Shown here piece after piece: positions 8,193-18,600 of a DNA stretch of 64,000 nucleotides. The stretch is from an uncultured Muribaculaceae bacterium (GTDB lineage Bacteria > Bacteroidota > Bacteroidia > Bacteroidales > Muribaculaceae). Position 1 is the stretch's first letter. Each line of letters opens with the position of its first letter. The notes under the pieces were generated by a model. That model was not told the origin of the DNA. It searched no databases and saw only the letters and a list, made by a program, of their open reading frames with translations. The translations under genes were made by a program, and so were the position numbers. The stretch spans positions 17,119 through 81,118 of the forward strand of contig CAJTZS010000018.1 in assembly GCA_910584055.1 (NCBI GenBank), read 5' to 3'.

Positions 8193-9506
8193 ATGAAATC
8201 AGTAAGTTTAGCAGTTACAATACTTGTCATTGTGGCTCTTGCCGCTTTGACAATCTGGGTGCTCCAGTTCGTTTACCTCATAATGGGTTGGTCTAAAATC
8301 AAAAACAGTGGCTTAAGCAGCAAAATAAAGGCTGTTCAGATGGAGGATATTGAAGAGGAGGAAGAAGTAATCGAGAAAGAGGGGGAAGCTATCGAGGAAG
8401 TCTCCGAAGAGATCTTAGAAAATGAGCAATTTAGGGTTGCTGGTAACGAAACTCCGACCGACAGCAAGAAATGGTTATTGTGGGGTGGAATTGGGGCGGC
8501 TGTAGTCGCATTGTTCCTGATCATATGGTTTGCCTGGCTCAGCCCCTCGGGAAATAATGAAGAACTGCGCTATGTGTATACCCAGTCTATGGCGATTCAC
8601 AACACGCCCTCGGAATATGCTGATGAGGTTTCCAGATTGAATTTCGGCAAGCAGGTGACGATTATCGACTATGTCAACGGAGGCGATTGGGTTAAAGTGA
8701 CATACTTGGATGAGGGCGGAACGTTTAAGGAAGGCTACGCTCTTTTGACAAATTTGGTTACATATGGTGATTTTGATATGTTAAAACACGCCGGATTTGA
8801 TCATGTGTATGTTCAGCAAGCTATCCAATCCCAGGGGCAGCGCAAGGCTGTGATTGATTATTTCTCTCAGAATCAAGGTGACAGTATCAAGATTGTTTCA
8901 CCTTCATTTGAAGGAGTGTGTGCCCTTGCGGAATCTTGTGCAGGTGTCGAGACCCTGGCGTTTGTGGCAGGGAAGGAATATACCCCCGACGTGCTCGTAG
9001 TCTACACCATAGATGAGAGCGGACAACCTCATCTATATTCACAAAATAAGATGCCCAAAGATGCAGAAGGCATCAAATCAATTGCGGGTTCTGACGGCGA
9101 TATACACGTGACCCTTACACCTGCCAGAGGGAGCAAGGGGATATCTATGTCGCTTGAGGAAGTTGAAAACTCAGATGAATCCACGCCAGGGTATGAAGAG
9201 CCTGCGGGAGACGAATACACTCATGTATATGCTGGCACCATTAATGGCAAATACGCAATCGAGATGACACTGACAACTGACGGTGGCGCATATTATACAG
9301 GCGAATATTTCTACACCAAGAACAGGACTCCGATACAGCTTCGCGGTCAGCTGACCGATGATTACGAGCATCTTGTTCTTGAGGAATATGTCGGTATGAA
9401 CATGACCGGCAAATTCGAGGGAACGCTGTCTCCCAAACGCTATTACGGTACATGGACAAGTGCCGACGGAGAGACAACCTATCCATTTGAAATAACTGCA
9501 AAATAA
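8193..9506 (+). CDS. Membrane-anchored protein with SH3-like domain
   Basis: 437 residues from ATG 8193; the TTG at 8145 would overlap the previous gene. The order is: N-terminal membrane helix (residues 4-30); acidic linker (MEDIEEEEEVIEKEGEAIEE); second helix (WGGIGAAVVALFLIIWFAWL, about 108-128); a bacterial SH3-like domain (about 140-190: MAIHNTPSEYADEV, NGGDWVKVTYLDEGG, EGYALLTNLV); an unrecognised middle domain; and a C-terminal strand-rich domain (about 350-437: GTINGKYAIEMTLTTDGG, GEYFYTKNRTPIQLRG, GTWTSADGETTYPFEI). SH3-like domains often bind peptidoglycan or peptides. Function unknown. Confidence 0.7.
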   Translation: MKSVSLAVTILVIVALAALTIWVLQFVYLIMGWSKIKNSGLSSKIKAVQMEDIEEEEEVIEKEGEAIEEVSEEILENEQFRVAGNETPTDSKKWLLWGGIGAAVVALFLIIWFAWLSPSGNNEELRYVYTQSMAIHNTPSEYADEVSRLNFGKQVTIIDYVNGGDWVKVTYLDEGGTFKEGYALLTNLVTYGDFDMLKHAGFDHVYVQQAIQSQGQRKAVIDYFSQNQGDSIKIVSPSFEGVCALAESCAGVETLAFVAGKEYTPDVLVVYTIDESGQPHLYSQNKMPKDAEGIKSIAGSDGDIHVTLTPARGSKGISMSLEEVENSDESTPGYEEPAGDEYTHVYAGTINGKYAIEMTLTTDGGAYYTGEYFYTKNRTPIQLRGQLTDDYEHLVLEEYVGMNMTGKFEGTLSPKRYYGTWTSADGETTYPFEITAK

Positions 9507-9513
9507 AGTATCC

Positions 9514-10263
9514 ATGAAAAGAATAAGCACACTATTAATACTTATATGCTCGCTTGCAACATCCGTTTCGTCGCAAGTGAAAATCCCGTTTGATGTTCCC
9601 ACCCCGACGTGGGAAATGCTGATCACACTGAATAAAGGGGATGAGACTCCAATACACGAAAGGCCAAATGCCTCTTCCCATGTCCTGCAATCTCAGTGCG
9701 GAGAAGATTGCTCTTACCAATGGGGGAGCGGTAGCTACACACCCGAATTCTGGGATAGGGTCGTTCTTAACGATTCCTATATACTGCCTTTTATCACCAA
9801 AGAATATGGTTGGGTGAAGTTTGAGTATAACTCGGAGATTACAGGCTGGGCACAGGCACATAATTTCAGGAAGGTGCCGGTTTCCAAGCTGACTACTGTG
9901 GATATTGCAGATTCATCCAGCATGTTGGCGTGGGAACAGGATTCGGATCTGTATGTGATTATTGACGGCGGAGGTGGACCCGGTTATAGCATCTTCTGGA
10001 TAGGCAAACTTAAGGATGGACATGTGATATGCCCATATTGCTGCTATCTTGACCTTGACGGAGACTCCAACCACCCGGGCATTCTAAATGGAGTAGTCGG
10101 AATGGCAGGGCTTTCCAAATTTACCCGGAGGGATGTAGATTATCTCCTGTCGCACGCCGAGGAAAGCGGAGAAGGCAGCTATGTAGTTTTCGGATACATG
10201 GATACCGACGGTAAAAAAGAAATAGGCTATTTACTCACCAACATGATATCAACTCAAAGATGA
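9514..10263 (+). CDS. Exported SH3-like protein
   Basis: 249 residues, 7 bases after the previous stop. Signal peptide MKRISTLLILICSLATSVSSQ. The next part looks like a bacterial SH3 fold: GDETPIHERPNASSHVL, then GWVKFEYNSEITGWAQAHNF. The C-terminal half (LYVIIDGGGGPGYSIFWIGK and GSYVVFGYMDTDGKKEIGYL) is of unknown type. A two-Cys pattern (CPYCCYLDLDGD) is present and could bind metal or form a disulfide. It is probably periplasmic and works with the two membrane proteins before it. I cannot name a function. Confidence 0.65.
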   Translation: MKRISTLLILICSLATSVSSQVKIPFDVPTPTWEMLITLNKGDETPIHERPNASSHVLQSQCGEDCSYQWGSGSYTPEFWDRVVLNDSYILPFITKEYGWVKFEYNSEITGWAQAHNFRKVPVSKLTTVDIADSSSMLAWEQDSDLYVIIDGGGGPGYSIFWIGKLKDGHVICPYCCYLDLDGDSNHPGILNGVVGMAGLSKFTRRDVDYLLSHAEESGEGSYVVFGYMDTDGKKEIGYLLTNMISTQR

Positions 10264-10298
10264 AGCAGCTACGGAAAAACTACCTATTGAGTGATTTA

Positions 10299-10340
10299 AA
10301 ATCGAGTCCACTTTAATATACCGGTGGACTCGATTTTTGT
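10299..10340 (+). terminator. Intrinsic terminator of the SH3 operon
   Basis: AAATCGAGTCCAC pairs with GTGGACTCGATTT across a 12-base loop, followed by TT-rich sequence. Confidence 0.8.
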
Positions 10341-10462
10341 TTATCAAGCTTGACAATATCCACAAGATATCTAATTCCATACATCGGACTTGAAATTTTT
10401 GAGTCAATTCTTTTGTGCCTATAGGAATAATATGTAATTTTGAAAAATGAGAACAACTATAA

Positions 10463-11060
10463 TGGAATGGACACCAACCAGATTATGAGGACGGAGAGCT
10501 GACTGAATGTTCAACCTGTCGGAATTTCCGACAGGTTCGGCAAGAAGGTAACCGGCAAGTTTCTCGTGAGATTCCATTCTACAATCTTGACATGATTATT
10601 TCGTTGGGATACAGGATTCGGTCTATTACCGCCACTCATTTTAGACGATGGGCAACGGAACGGTTGAAAGAGTATATCGTCAAGGGTTTCACTATGGATG
10701 ACGAACGGTTGAAAGGTAATGGAGGAGGTGCTTATTGGAGAGAACTTCTCGATCGTATCCGCGACATCCGCAGTTCTGAAAAGGTTATGTACCGACAGGT
10801 GCTCGACCTTTATGCGACTGCGGTTGACTATGATCCCCGTTCTGATATTTCCATTGAATTTTTCAAGATTGTCCAAAATAAACTTCATTTTGCAGCACAT
10901 GGTCATACTGCGGCAGAGGTCATTTTCAACCGAGCAAACGCCAAATCCCCTCTAATGGGGTTTACTTCATTTAAAGGAGACCATCCGACATTACGCGATG
11001 CAAAGATTGCAAAGAACTATCTTAGCAAGGAAGAACTTCTTACTCATAGGTATTTAAAGC
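10463..11060 (+). pseudogene. RhuM-family protein, broken at both ends
   Basis: The frame open from 10463 matches the middle and end of the RhuM (virulence protein) family: NRQVSREIPFYNLDMIIS, RRWATERLKEYIVKGFTMDD, YWRELLDRIRDIRSSEK, NKLHFAAHGHTAAEVIFNR, KIAKNYLSKEELL. A TAA at 10460 cuts off the N-terminal DNA-binding half that family members have. After NYLSKEELLTH the family sequence stops abruptly and the frame runs into a repeat element (HSESGCVRQRGEASNGF), ending at 11119. The ATG at 10592 is inside the conserved core, so it is not a true start. The family function is poorly known; members occur on genomic islands, often near restriction systems. Confidence 0.75.
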
Positions 11061-11061
11061 C

Positions 11062-11135
11062 GCAGCACTCCGAGTCGGGCTGCGTCAGACAGCGAGGTGA
11101 AGCGAGCAATGGTTTTTAATGGTATTAATGGTTTG
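11062..11135 (+). repeat. Dispersed repeat copy at the RhuM breakpoint
   Basis: A small hairpin (CGCAGC ... GCTGCG, 11061-11084) is followed by a 26-base segment at 11098-11123 (TGAAGCGAGCAATGG continuing TTTTTAATGGT) that is identical to 5906-5931 in the giant palindrome. The next bases (AATGGTTTGA) also match. Only the inner part of the right arm is present. It forms the false C-terminus of the RhuM fragment. Confidence 0.7.
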
Positions 11136-11178
11136 AAACTATTAAAGTTTATTCTTGCGAAATTTGAGTAAAATTTTT

Positions 11179-11186
11179 TAAATTTG
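11179..11186 (+). promoter_or_regulatory. -7 box (TAAATTTG) for the SPFH-like gene
   Basis: An exact consensus box 26 bases before ATG 11213, with TTG about 21 bases upstream. Confidence 0.5.
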
Positions 11187-11212
11187 TGGCAAACTTATAA
11201 AACAATTTGAAT

Positions 11213-11611
11213 ATGGACAAAAATGTTAAGGGAATAGTATGGACGGTTGCCGCAGTTGCAGTGTTGGTTATTGGTGGAGCGTTTCTTTTGCCTTGGTATA
11301 ACGTGTGGCAACAGGAGATGGCAGGTCGGGCGGAATTTGCCAAGGCGGAGCAGAACCGCAAGATAAAGATTGAGGAGGCAAAGGCTAACCTTGAGGCGGA
11401 AAAGCTAAACGCGCAGGCGGAAGTTGAACGCGCCAAAGGCGCCGCAGAGGCCATACGTATCGAGAACGGCAGCATTACCCCGACATATATCCAATATCTA
11501 TGGGTTCGTCAGCAGTCGAACCTCAATGACAAGACCGTGATTTATGTCCCGACCGAATCTAACCTCCCCATCCTCGAGTCTCCCCGTATGCTCCTCAACG
11601 AAGGAAAGTAA
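11213..11611 (+). CDS. Small membrane protein with SPFH-like coiled coil
   Basis: 132 residues from ATG 11213; the TTG at 11207 is two codons earlier and less likely. One N-terminal membrane helix (GIVWTVAAVAVLVIGGAFLL) is followed by a charged, alanine-rich coiled coil (about 35-85: AEFAKAEQNRKIKIEEAKAN, LNAQAEVERAKGAAEAI) and a short tail (PTYIQYLWVRQQ, VIYVPTESNLP). The coiled coil and tail resemble the C-terminal half of prohibitin/stomatin (SPFH) proteins without the SPFH domain itself. Such short forms are common in Bacteroidota mobile DNA. It is 26 bases before the BRO-N gene and probably cotranscribed with it. Function unknown. Confidence 0.65.
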   Translation: MDKNVKGIVWTVAAVAVLVIGGAFLLPWYNVWQQEMAGRAEFAKAEQNRKIKIEEAKANLEAEKLNAQAEVERAKGAAEAIRIENGSITPTYIQYLWVRQQSNLNDKTVIYVPTESNLPILESPRMLLNEGK

Positions 11612-11637
11612 GATGATGATTCTAAAATTATATTCCT

Positions 11638-12483
11638 ATGACAAAGAAGAATCAGATACAGCTTTTCAATGACCGTAAGGTCAGAACAGTGTGGGACAGT
11701 GATAAAGAGGAATGGTATTTCTCAGTAGTGGATGTTGTTGGTGTATTGACGGATAGTGACAATCCTCGTCGATACCTCAGTGACTTGAAGCGTAAGCTTA
11801 AAAAGGAAGGAAGTGAAGTGTACGAAAATATCGTACAGTTGAAACTTAAATCCGCTGACGGCAAGATGCGCCTTACGGATGTCGCTACTACTGAACAGAT
11901 GTTCAGGCTTATACAGTCTATTCCGTCACCTAAGGCTGAGCCGTTTAAGCAGTGGATGGCACAGGTTGCCGCTAATCGTATCGACCAGATGCAGGATCCG
12001 GAGCTATCCATAGAACAGGCTGTCTGCGACTACCGCCGGCTCGGTTATTCGGAGGAGTGGATAAACCAGCGTATACGTAGTATAGAGACCCGCAAGATGC
12101 TTACGGATGAATGGAAACGGGGAGGGGTCAAGGACTGGCAATATGCAACGCTGACGGACATAGTTACAAAGCAGTGGAGCGATATGACAACAAAGGAATA
12201 TAAGCAACACAAGAGGCTTAGGAAGGAATCGCTACGTGACAATATGACAAACATCGAACTTGCATTGAACATGCTTGCCGAAGCATCTACCACTGAGATT
12301 TCCAAACAGAGGAATCCCAAGACATTCAGCCAGCATACAAATGTGGCCCGTAGTGGGGGTGATGTTGCCAAGGCTGCGCGTAACGAACTTGAGTCTCGTC
12401 TTGGACATTCCGTCATATCTTCCGATAAGTCTTCCGACTATCTCATGGGGGCTGAGTCTCCGAGACCAATTGAAAGGAAATAA
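11638..12483 (+). CDS. BRO-N domain (phage antirepressor-like) protein
   Basis: 281 residues. The N-terminal 110 residues match the BRO-N fold: RTVWDSDKEEWYFSVVDVVG, LTDSDNPRRYLSDLKRKLKK and MRLTDVATTEQMFRLIQSIP. A central charged region (SIEQAVCDYRRLGYSEEWIN, GVKDWQYATLTDIVTKQWSD) and a C-terminal part with KTFSQHTNVARSGGDVAKAA, ELESRLGHSVIS follow. BRO-N proteins bind DNA in phages and viruses; the C-terminal region also recalls DinD (DNA-damage-inducible protein D) in bacteria. The last 87 codons have a second, internally deleted copy at 20482. It is part of the accessory region; DNA binding is likely, the target unknown. Confidence 0.75.
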   Translation: MTKKNQIQLFNDRKVRTVWDSDKEEWYFSVVDVVGVLTDSDNPRRYLSDLKRKLKKEGSEVYENIVQLKLKSADGKMRLTDVATTEQMFRLIQSIPSPKAEPFKQWMAQVAANRIDQMQDPELSIEQAVCDYRRLGYSEEWINQRIRSIETRKMLTDEWKRGGVKDWQYATLTDIVTKQWSDMTTKEYKQHKRLRKESLRDNMTNIELALNMLAEASTTEISKQRNPKTFSQHTNVARSGGDVAKAARNELESRLGHSVISSDKSSDYLMGAESPRPIERK

Positions 12484-12551
12484 TTGATTTGGTATTTTTA
12501 CCCTATTTAACATTGTTTAACAATTGGGGGGGTAAAGAGAACTTTTAATAT

Positions 12552-12559
12552 TAATTTTG
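12552..12559 (+). promoter_or_regulatory. -7 box (TAATTTTG) before the giant BIG2 gene
   Basis: A consensus match 76 bases before ATG 12635. The terminator-like hairpin starts at its last base, so a transcript from here would carry the 3' half of that hairpin or be attenuated by it. The box may be fortuitous. Confidence 0.3.
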
Positions 12560-12600
12560 AATACAAATTCATTCATACAAATGGATTTGTATTCTTTTTT
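12559..12600 (+). terminator. Terminator-like hairpin after the BRO-N gene
   Basis: GAATACAAAT pairs with ATTTGTATTC (10 bp, 16-base loop), followed by six T. It would end the BRO-N transcript. Confidence 0.6.
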
Positions 12601-12634
12601 ATATAGAAAGTGTTTAAAATAACTCTAAACATCT

Positions 12635-15600
12635 ATGAGACGTAGTTTTATGGGGCTAATGCCGAACAATAGTGTAACTATGAGTGTGGCATTGATTTTG
12701 TTGATTTCTATTTTTTATACGCCATCTGCATTTTGTCAGACTTCAATTCCTCCACAACTTGAATTTGAGGAGAATGCTCCTGATTATAGGTCATATCGTG
12801 TCTCCGTCAAGGCTGGTCAGGGTTCATCGCTTACCGGTCATCTTGATGTTCCGTCAAGTTATAGAGGACTTCCTGTGACTGTGATAGGGTGTCTTTCTTC
12901 CAATATCACATCTGTCAGTATCCCTAACAGTATTGTAAAAATATCAGATAATGGATTTGGTGGTTCAGATTACCTTGAGTCGGTTGTGATACCAAATTCC
13001 GTAAGGGAGGTGGGCGTATATGCATTCAAAATGTGTCCTAAGCTTTCAAGTGTGGTAATCTCACCGGCAAATAGCATAAATGGAACTGCGTTTTCAGGAT
13101 GCGACATAAAAAAGGGGGCGTATCCGATTACGATGTTCCCCAACAGACGTCCGTTTGTAGCTACTATTGAAGTCCCTTATCCAGATGATTGCATCCCTGA
13201 ACCGTCAGGTCTGGTTTTCAATGCATCGAAGACTGCATTCTATTTTGCACCATGGGATATTAGAAACCTTGAACTTCCCGCCACAATCTCACTTATCGGC
13301 TCTAAAGCATTTGCAGGATGCACAAAGCTTGATATGCTTGTATTGAATTCTATTGTGCCTCCGGATGTGTCGGATGATACATTTAACGATTCCGACATCA
13401 AGGCTATCCGTGTCCCAGCGGGATGCAGAAGCGCTTATATTCAGGCGGCGGGGTGGTCGCGATTGGCATCAAGAATCATAGAAGAGGTTAAGACGGAAAG
13501 GGTGGAAATTGTAACGGATATTTCGAATATACAAATTGGACAGACTGTCCAGTTGCAGGCTCAAGTCATACCCTCGAACGCAACATTTAAAGATGTGGAA
13601 TGGGCGATAGCTGACCCCCGGATAGCAACGGTCAATGAATTCGGGTTATTGGAAGCCAAGGCTGTAGGAAGCACGGAAATAATAGCATCTGTCAAGGAAA
13701 CAGAAGTAAGAAATGTTTTTCCCATTATAGTGCATCCCATATATGTTGAACGGATATCCGTGGATCCGCAACGTTGGACCGGTCTTCCGGATTCGACATT
13801 TATGGTGAATAGTTCAGTTTTCCCCGAAAATGCAACTGATAAGTCATTAAAATGGTCTTCAACGGATGAAACGGTGGCAACCGTGGATGCTACAGGAAAG
13901 GTGACAACTCATAAAGACGGGCGATGTGTCATAAATGTTGAAGCGTCTGACGGTTCGAATGTCTCGGCTCAGTGCACCGTGACAGTTAGGCCGTGGGAAG
14001 CTGAGTCGGTAACTTTCGACAAAACAGAATGGCGAGGCAAGGTGAATCAAAAATTTCAAATCACTGCCGTAGTGTTACCTGATAAAGCCAAGGATATAAC
14101 GCTGGATTGGAAGTCCAGCAAATCGAGTGTAGCCACTGTAGATTCAAACGGTGTCGTCACCGCAGTGGGTGTGGGAAATGCGACTATAACAGCAACGGCT
14201 GCCAATGGAAAGTCAGCTTCATGTGAAGTCACTGTCGAAGCTATCCCGGTGGAAAGGGTTTCAATTGACAGGGAATCTATGGGAATCACCGGTGATTGCC
14301 TGGAGTTGGTGAAAGGCAAGACTATGGCAATCAAATCAATTATCGAGCCGGAAGATGCCACTGTTAAGACATTGCTTTATGAGAGTTCTTGTCCCACCGT
14401 GGCAATGGTGAATCCAAACGGTATAATATCAGCCGTCGCGCTCGGAGAAGCGGTTATCACTGTAATGTCAAAAGACGGTGTCTCAGACCGGATTACCGTG
14501 AAAGTTTTTCCAATCCCGGTGGAATCTATTACCGTTAGACCTGCAGAAATTCATATTTGTGTCGACGAGACGTATGTTCTGGAGGCAGATTTACAGCCGT
14601 GGTATGCCGGGGACCAGACAGTGGAGTGGTCTTCATCCGATGACCGGATTGCGACTGTAGATGGCAATGGAGTTGTAAAGGGTGTCTCGTTAGGCACTGC
14701 AACAATTACTGCCACTACTACAAATGGCTTGACCGCGACGTGCCAAGTTATTGTTGAGGCCACGCTTGTAAAGCGTGTGACAATCGACTTGGCCGCCCTC
14801 GGGATTGAGGATACCTTCATGGAGATATGCCAGGGGGAGACAAGGACTATAAAGGTTAACGTAGAGCCGTCCAACGCCACAGACAAAAGCCTTATATATA
14901 GTAGCAGTTATCCGGATGTGGTGTCGGTGGATGAAAATGGGAATATAAAAGGTCTAAGCCCCGGATACTCCAAGATAGAAATAAAGCCCCTAAAGCCCTA
15001 TTACCCCGATCGTGTTGCAGCATGGCTGACTGTGACTGTTGTATCAAAGGAAGAAGAGTCAGTCACACTTAATATCGCTGAAACTAAATTAAAGGTGGCA
15101 GAAACCGTTCAGTTGACAGCTAATGTGCTTCCTGAAAATGCAACTGATAAGACTGTCAGTTGGTCATCCTCAGATGATAATGTTGCGACGGTCGATGAAA
15201 ACGGACTGGTCAAGGCGGTTTCTTTAGGGATGGCAACGGTCACGGTTACTACTGTTAACGGTCTGACATCCGAGTGTAAGGTCACAGTTGTGCCAACACC
15301 CGTCACCGACATCGTCCTTGACTGGGAAGCAATGGGAATTACCGGGAACAGCGTTGAGATGAAGGCCGGTGAAGAAAAGGCTATAATCGCTAATATTCAA
15401 CCGGCTGATGCTACAGATAAGGACTTGGAATATGAAAGTTCCGAGCCGGAGATTGTTGCGGTAGATGACAAGGGCAATATCCGGGCTTTGTCTATTGGCA
15501 AAGCTGTTATAACTATAAAGGCTGTCAGCGGAGTTTCGACCACGCTTCCGGTAATTGTAGTTCCCACATCGGCAGAATCGGTAAGGTTGAATGTTCCTGA

Positions 15601-18600
15601 AACAGTGTTGAAGGCAGGGGAGAATGTTCAATTGCAGGCTACAATATTCCCGGAATATACCACGGATAAAACAATAACCTGGGGATCTTCGGATACAGGA
15701 ATTGCAACGGTGGATGAATCAGGATTGGTTACGGGAGTTTCTGTGGGTGGAACAATCGTCAGGGCAACTACTGTTAACGGATTAATCGCGGAATGTAAAG
15801 TGACGGTTGCAGAGACTCCGGTTACAGGAGTCGCCATTGATAGGGAAGCTCTTGGTATGGCAGACGATAAACTGGAAATCAAGATTGGTGAAACAAGGTT
15901 GATACCGGCTTCTGTAATGCCCGAAAATGCGACAGACCGCAGTTTGCACTATGAGAGTTCCAATCCGGATGTGGTCTCAGTAGATAATGACGGCAAAATT
16001 GTGGCTCTTTCTGTCGGAAGCGCAGTGCTGACAGTTTCATCTACCAATGGATTGTCGGATAAAACCACAGTTTCAGTATCGGCTGTTGAATCGGAATCCG
16101 TATCCTTGAGTCTTAGTGAATCAATATTAAGGGTTGGAGAAACAACCCAACTTACGGCTACGGTGCTCCCTTTCAATGCCACGGACAAGGGTGTAACGTG
16201 GTCATCCTCCGACAGCTCGGTGGTGACAGTTGACAATACAGGATTGGTAACGGCTGTTTCTTTAGGCAATGCCATTATTACCGCGACAACAGCCAATGGC
16301 TTGACAGACCAGTGTAAGGTTACCGTTGAGAAAACTCCGGTAACGGGCATCTCCTTCGATAAGGCGGCTCTCGGCATAACAGATAGTGGCGAGCTGGAGA
16401 TGATTGTCGGAGAAACTAAGACAATAATTGCGACGGTAGTGCCAGAGAATGCCACGGATAAGAGACTGCTTTATTCGAGTTCCTCTCCGAAAGTTGTGTC
16501 TATTGATGAGAATGGAAATATGACAGCCCTGTCTGTCGGAACCGCGCTGATCTACGTTAGGTCAGATGATAGTATTAATCCTGTTTATGCCTATATCCAT
16601 GTAAAGGTAACGGCAATTGAGGTGGAGGACATTGTACTTAACATGACCGAAGTTGAGCTAAAGGCTGGCCAGACGGTTCAGTTAAATGCGACGGTGTTTC
16701 CTGAAGATGCGACAAACAAAAATGTAATATGGTCTTCATCCGATATCAGCGTTGCTACTGTAGATAATAATGGATTTGTAACAGCCTATAGGGTGGGTGC
16801 GTCTCGTATTAGAGCCAGCATCTATGGCGTATATTATGGTCCTGAAGCGGAATGTCTTGTAAATGTTGTTAAAACACCTGCGGAAAAGGTTGTGATAGAC
16901 CGGGAAGCTCTCGGAATCTCTGGCAATGACCTTGTGATTAATAAAAATGAGTGGGAACGCAAAAAGATTACTGTTACTATTAAACCGGAAGATACCACTG
17001 ACAAGTATGTAAGATATGAAACTTCAGATTTTTATGTTGCATACGTGGATGGCGATGGTTATATTAGTGTTAATAACACGGGATATGCCGACATAACGGC
17101 TATTGCTATGTCCGGGGTGTCAGACAAGATCCGTGTATGGGTTATAAAAGATAACGGAGATAAATTTGACTTCAAGGTTAATGATATAAACTATAACATT
17201 GATAAAAACACAAAGACGGCATCTGTAGGTAAAAACAGAGAATATTCAGGAGAGAATCTGATTATACCAGATTATATCGGCTACATGTATGAGGATTATC
17301 CGGTAACGAAAATAGAGCAAGATGCGTTTAATCCATTAACCGGGTTTAGCAGCAGGATTACAGGTGAACTTCGGCTACCTAATTCACTGACAGAGATTGG
17401 TGATAATGCCTTTTCTGAATGTTCGGGATTGTCGGGAGATCTTATTATCCCGAATTCTGTAACAACTATTGGATTTTGTGCTTTTTATCATTGTTCCGGT
17501 TTTAATGGAGAACTGAATCTTCCTGATAAATTGATAAGAATTGGAGCTAATGCATTCCGTGATTGTTCCGGTTTAACAGGGAATCTTCATATCTCGAACT
17601 CTGTAACAGAAATAGGCTCATTCGCTTTCTGCGGCTGTTCCGGTTTAACAGGGAATCTTTATATCCCAGATTCTGTCACCGAAATCGGATCATTCGCTTT
17701 CTCCGGCTGTTCCGGTTTCACAGGGGGTCTACATATTCCGAATTCATTATCAGAAATAGGGTCCTATACTTTTTCGGGTTGTTCCGGCCTTACCGGGGAA
17801 TTAAGAATTCCTGATTCTGTCATGAAGATTGGCAATGATGCATTTAGCGGATGCAGCGGATTCAGTGGATCGTTGATTATAGATAGTCCCATAACCAGAA
17901 TTGAGTCGCGTTCTTTCCAGGACTGTTCGGGCTTAAAAGGAGACTTGGTTGTTGGTAATAGTGTTGCGCAAATCGATGAATATGCATTTAAAGGCACATG
18001 TTTCAAATCAGTAGATTTACCATCTTCTTTGACTCGGATAGATAGAGAGTCCTTTAACTTTAAGGATGTTGCGGAGGAAATGACATTTACATGTAGGGCT
18101 GTCACACCTCCTTTTATCCAGTCAAGTTCCTTCCTCGCGGATCAGGCTGCAAATATCACGTTATATGTACCTGTAAGAAGTATCGAGTCTTACAAATCTA
18201 AGTGGTGTTCACAAAATAATATTAGATTCAAGGCGATAAAGGGGATTGAAGGGGAGATGCCGGAGAGGATAGAACTGAGCGAGACGGAAGTCTCTATGGA
18301 AAAGAACCAGACAAAACAATTGGTTGCCACAGTCTTTCCTGAGGGCTCTTATGATAGGACGGTGACATGGACTTCATCGGATCCCTCAATCGCGTCTGTT
18401 GACGAGAACGGGCTTGTCTCTGCGGTCTCTCCAGGCGTTGCCCATATAGTTGCGACCTCAGTCAACGGCCTTACTAAAGAATGCCGTGTGACGGTAAAAG
18501 ACCCCGCTTTTAGCATTATTCCGGATTTATTTGGAGATGATAATAATGAAGGACTCCGGATTATGTTGATGCCGGGAGGAGTCAGGATGGATGGTGTCAG

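Noticed and set aside
15949..16455. 168-codon minus-strand ORF and other long antisense ORFs in the BIG2 gene
   Set aside because: Serine/threonine/valine-rich shadows created by the repetitive coding sequence; they recur at each repeat.
13500..17150. Periodic repeats that could suggest a CRISPR or satellite array
   Set aside because: The period (about 240 or 495 bp) is that of BIG2 domains in one long open frame, and the units vary like protein repeats.
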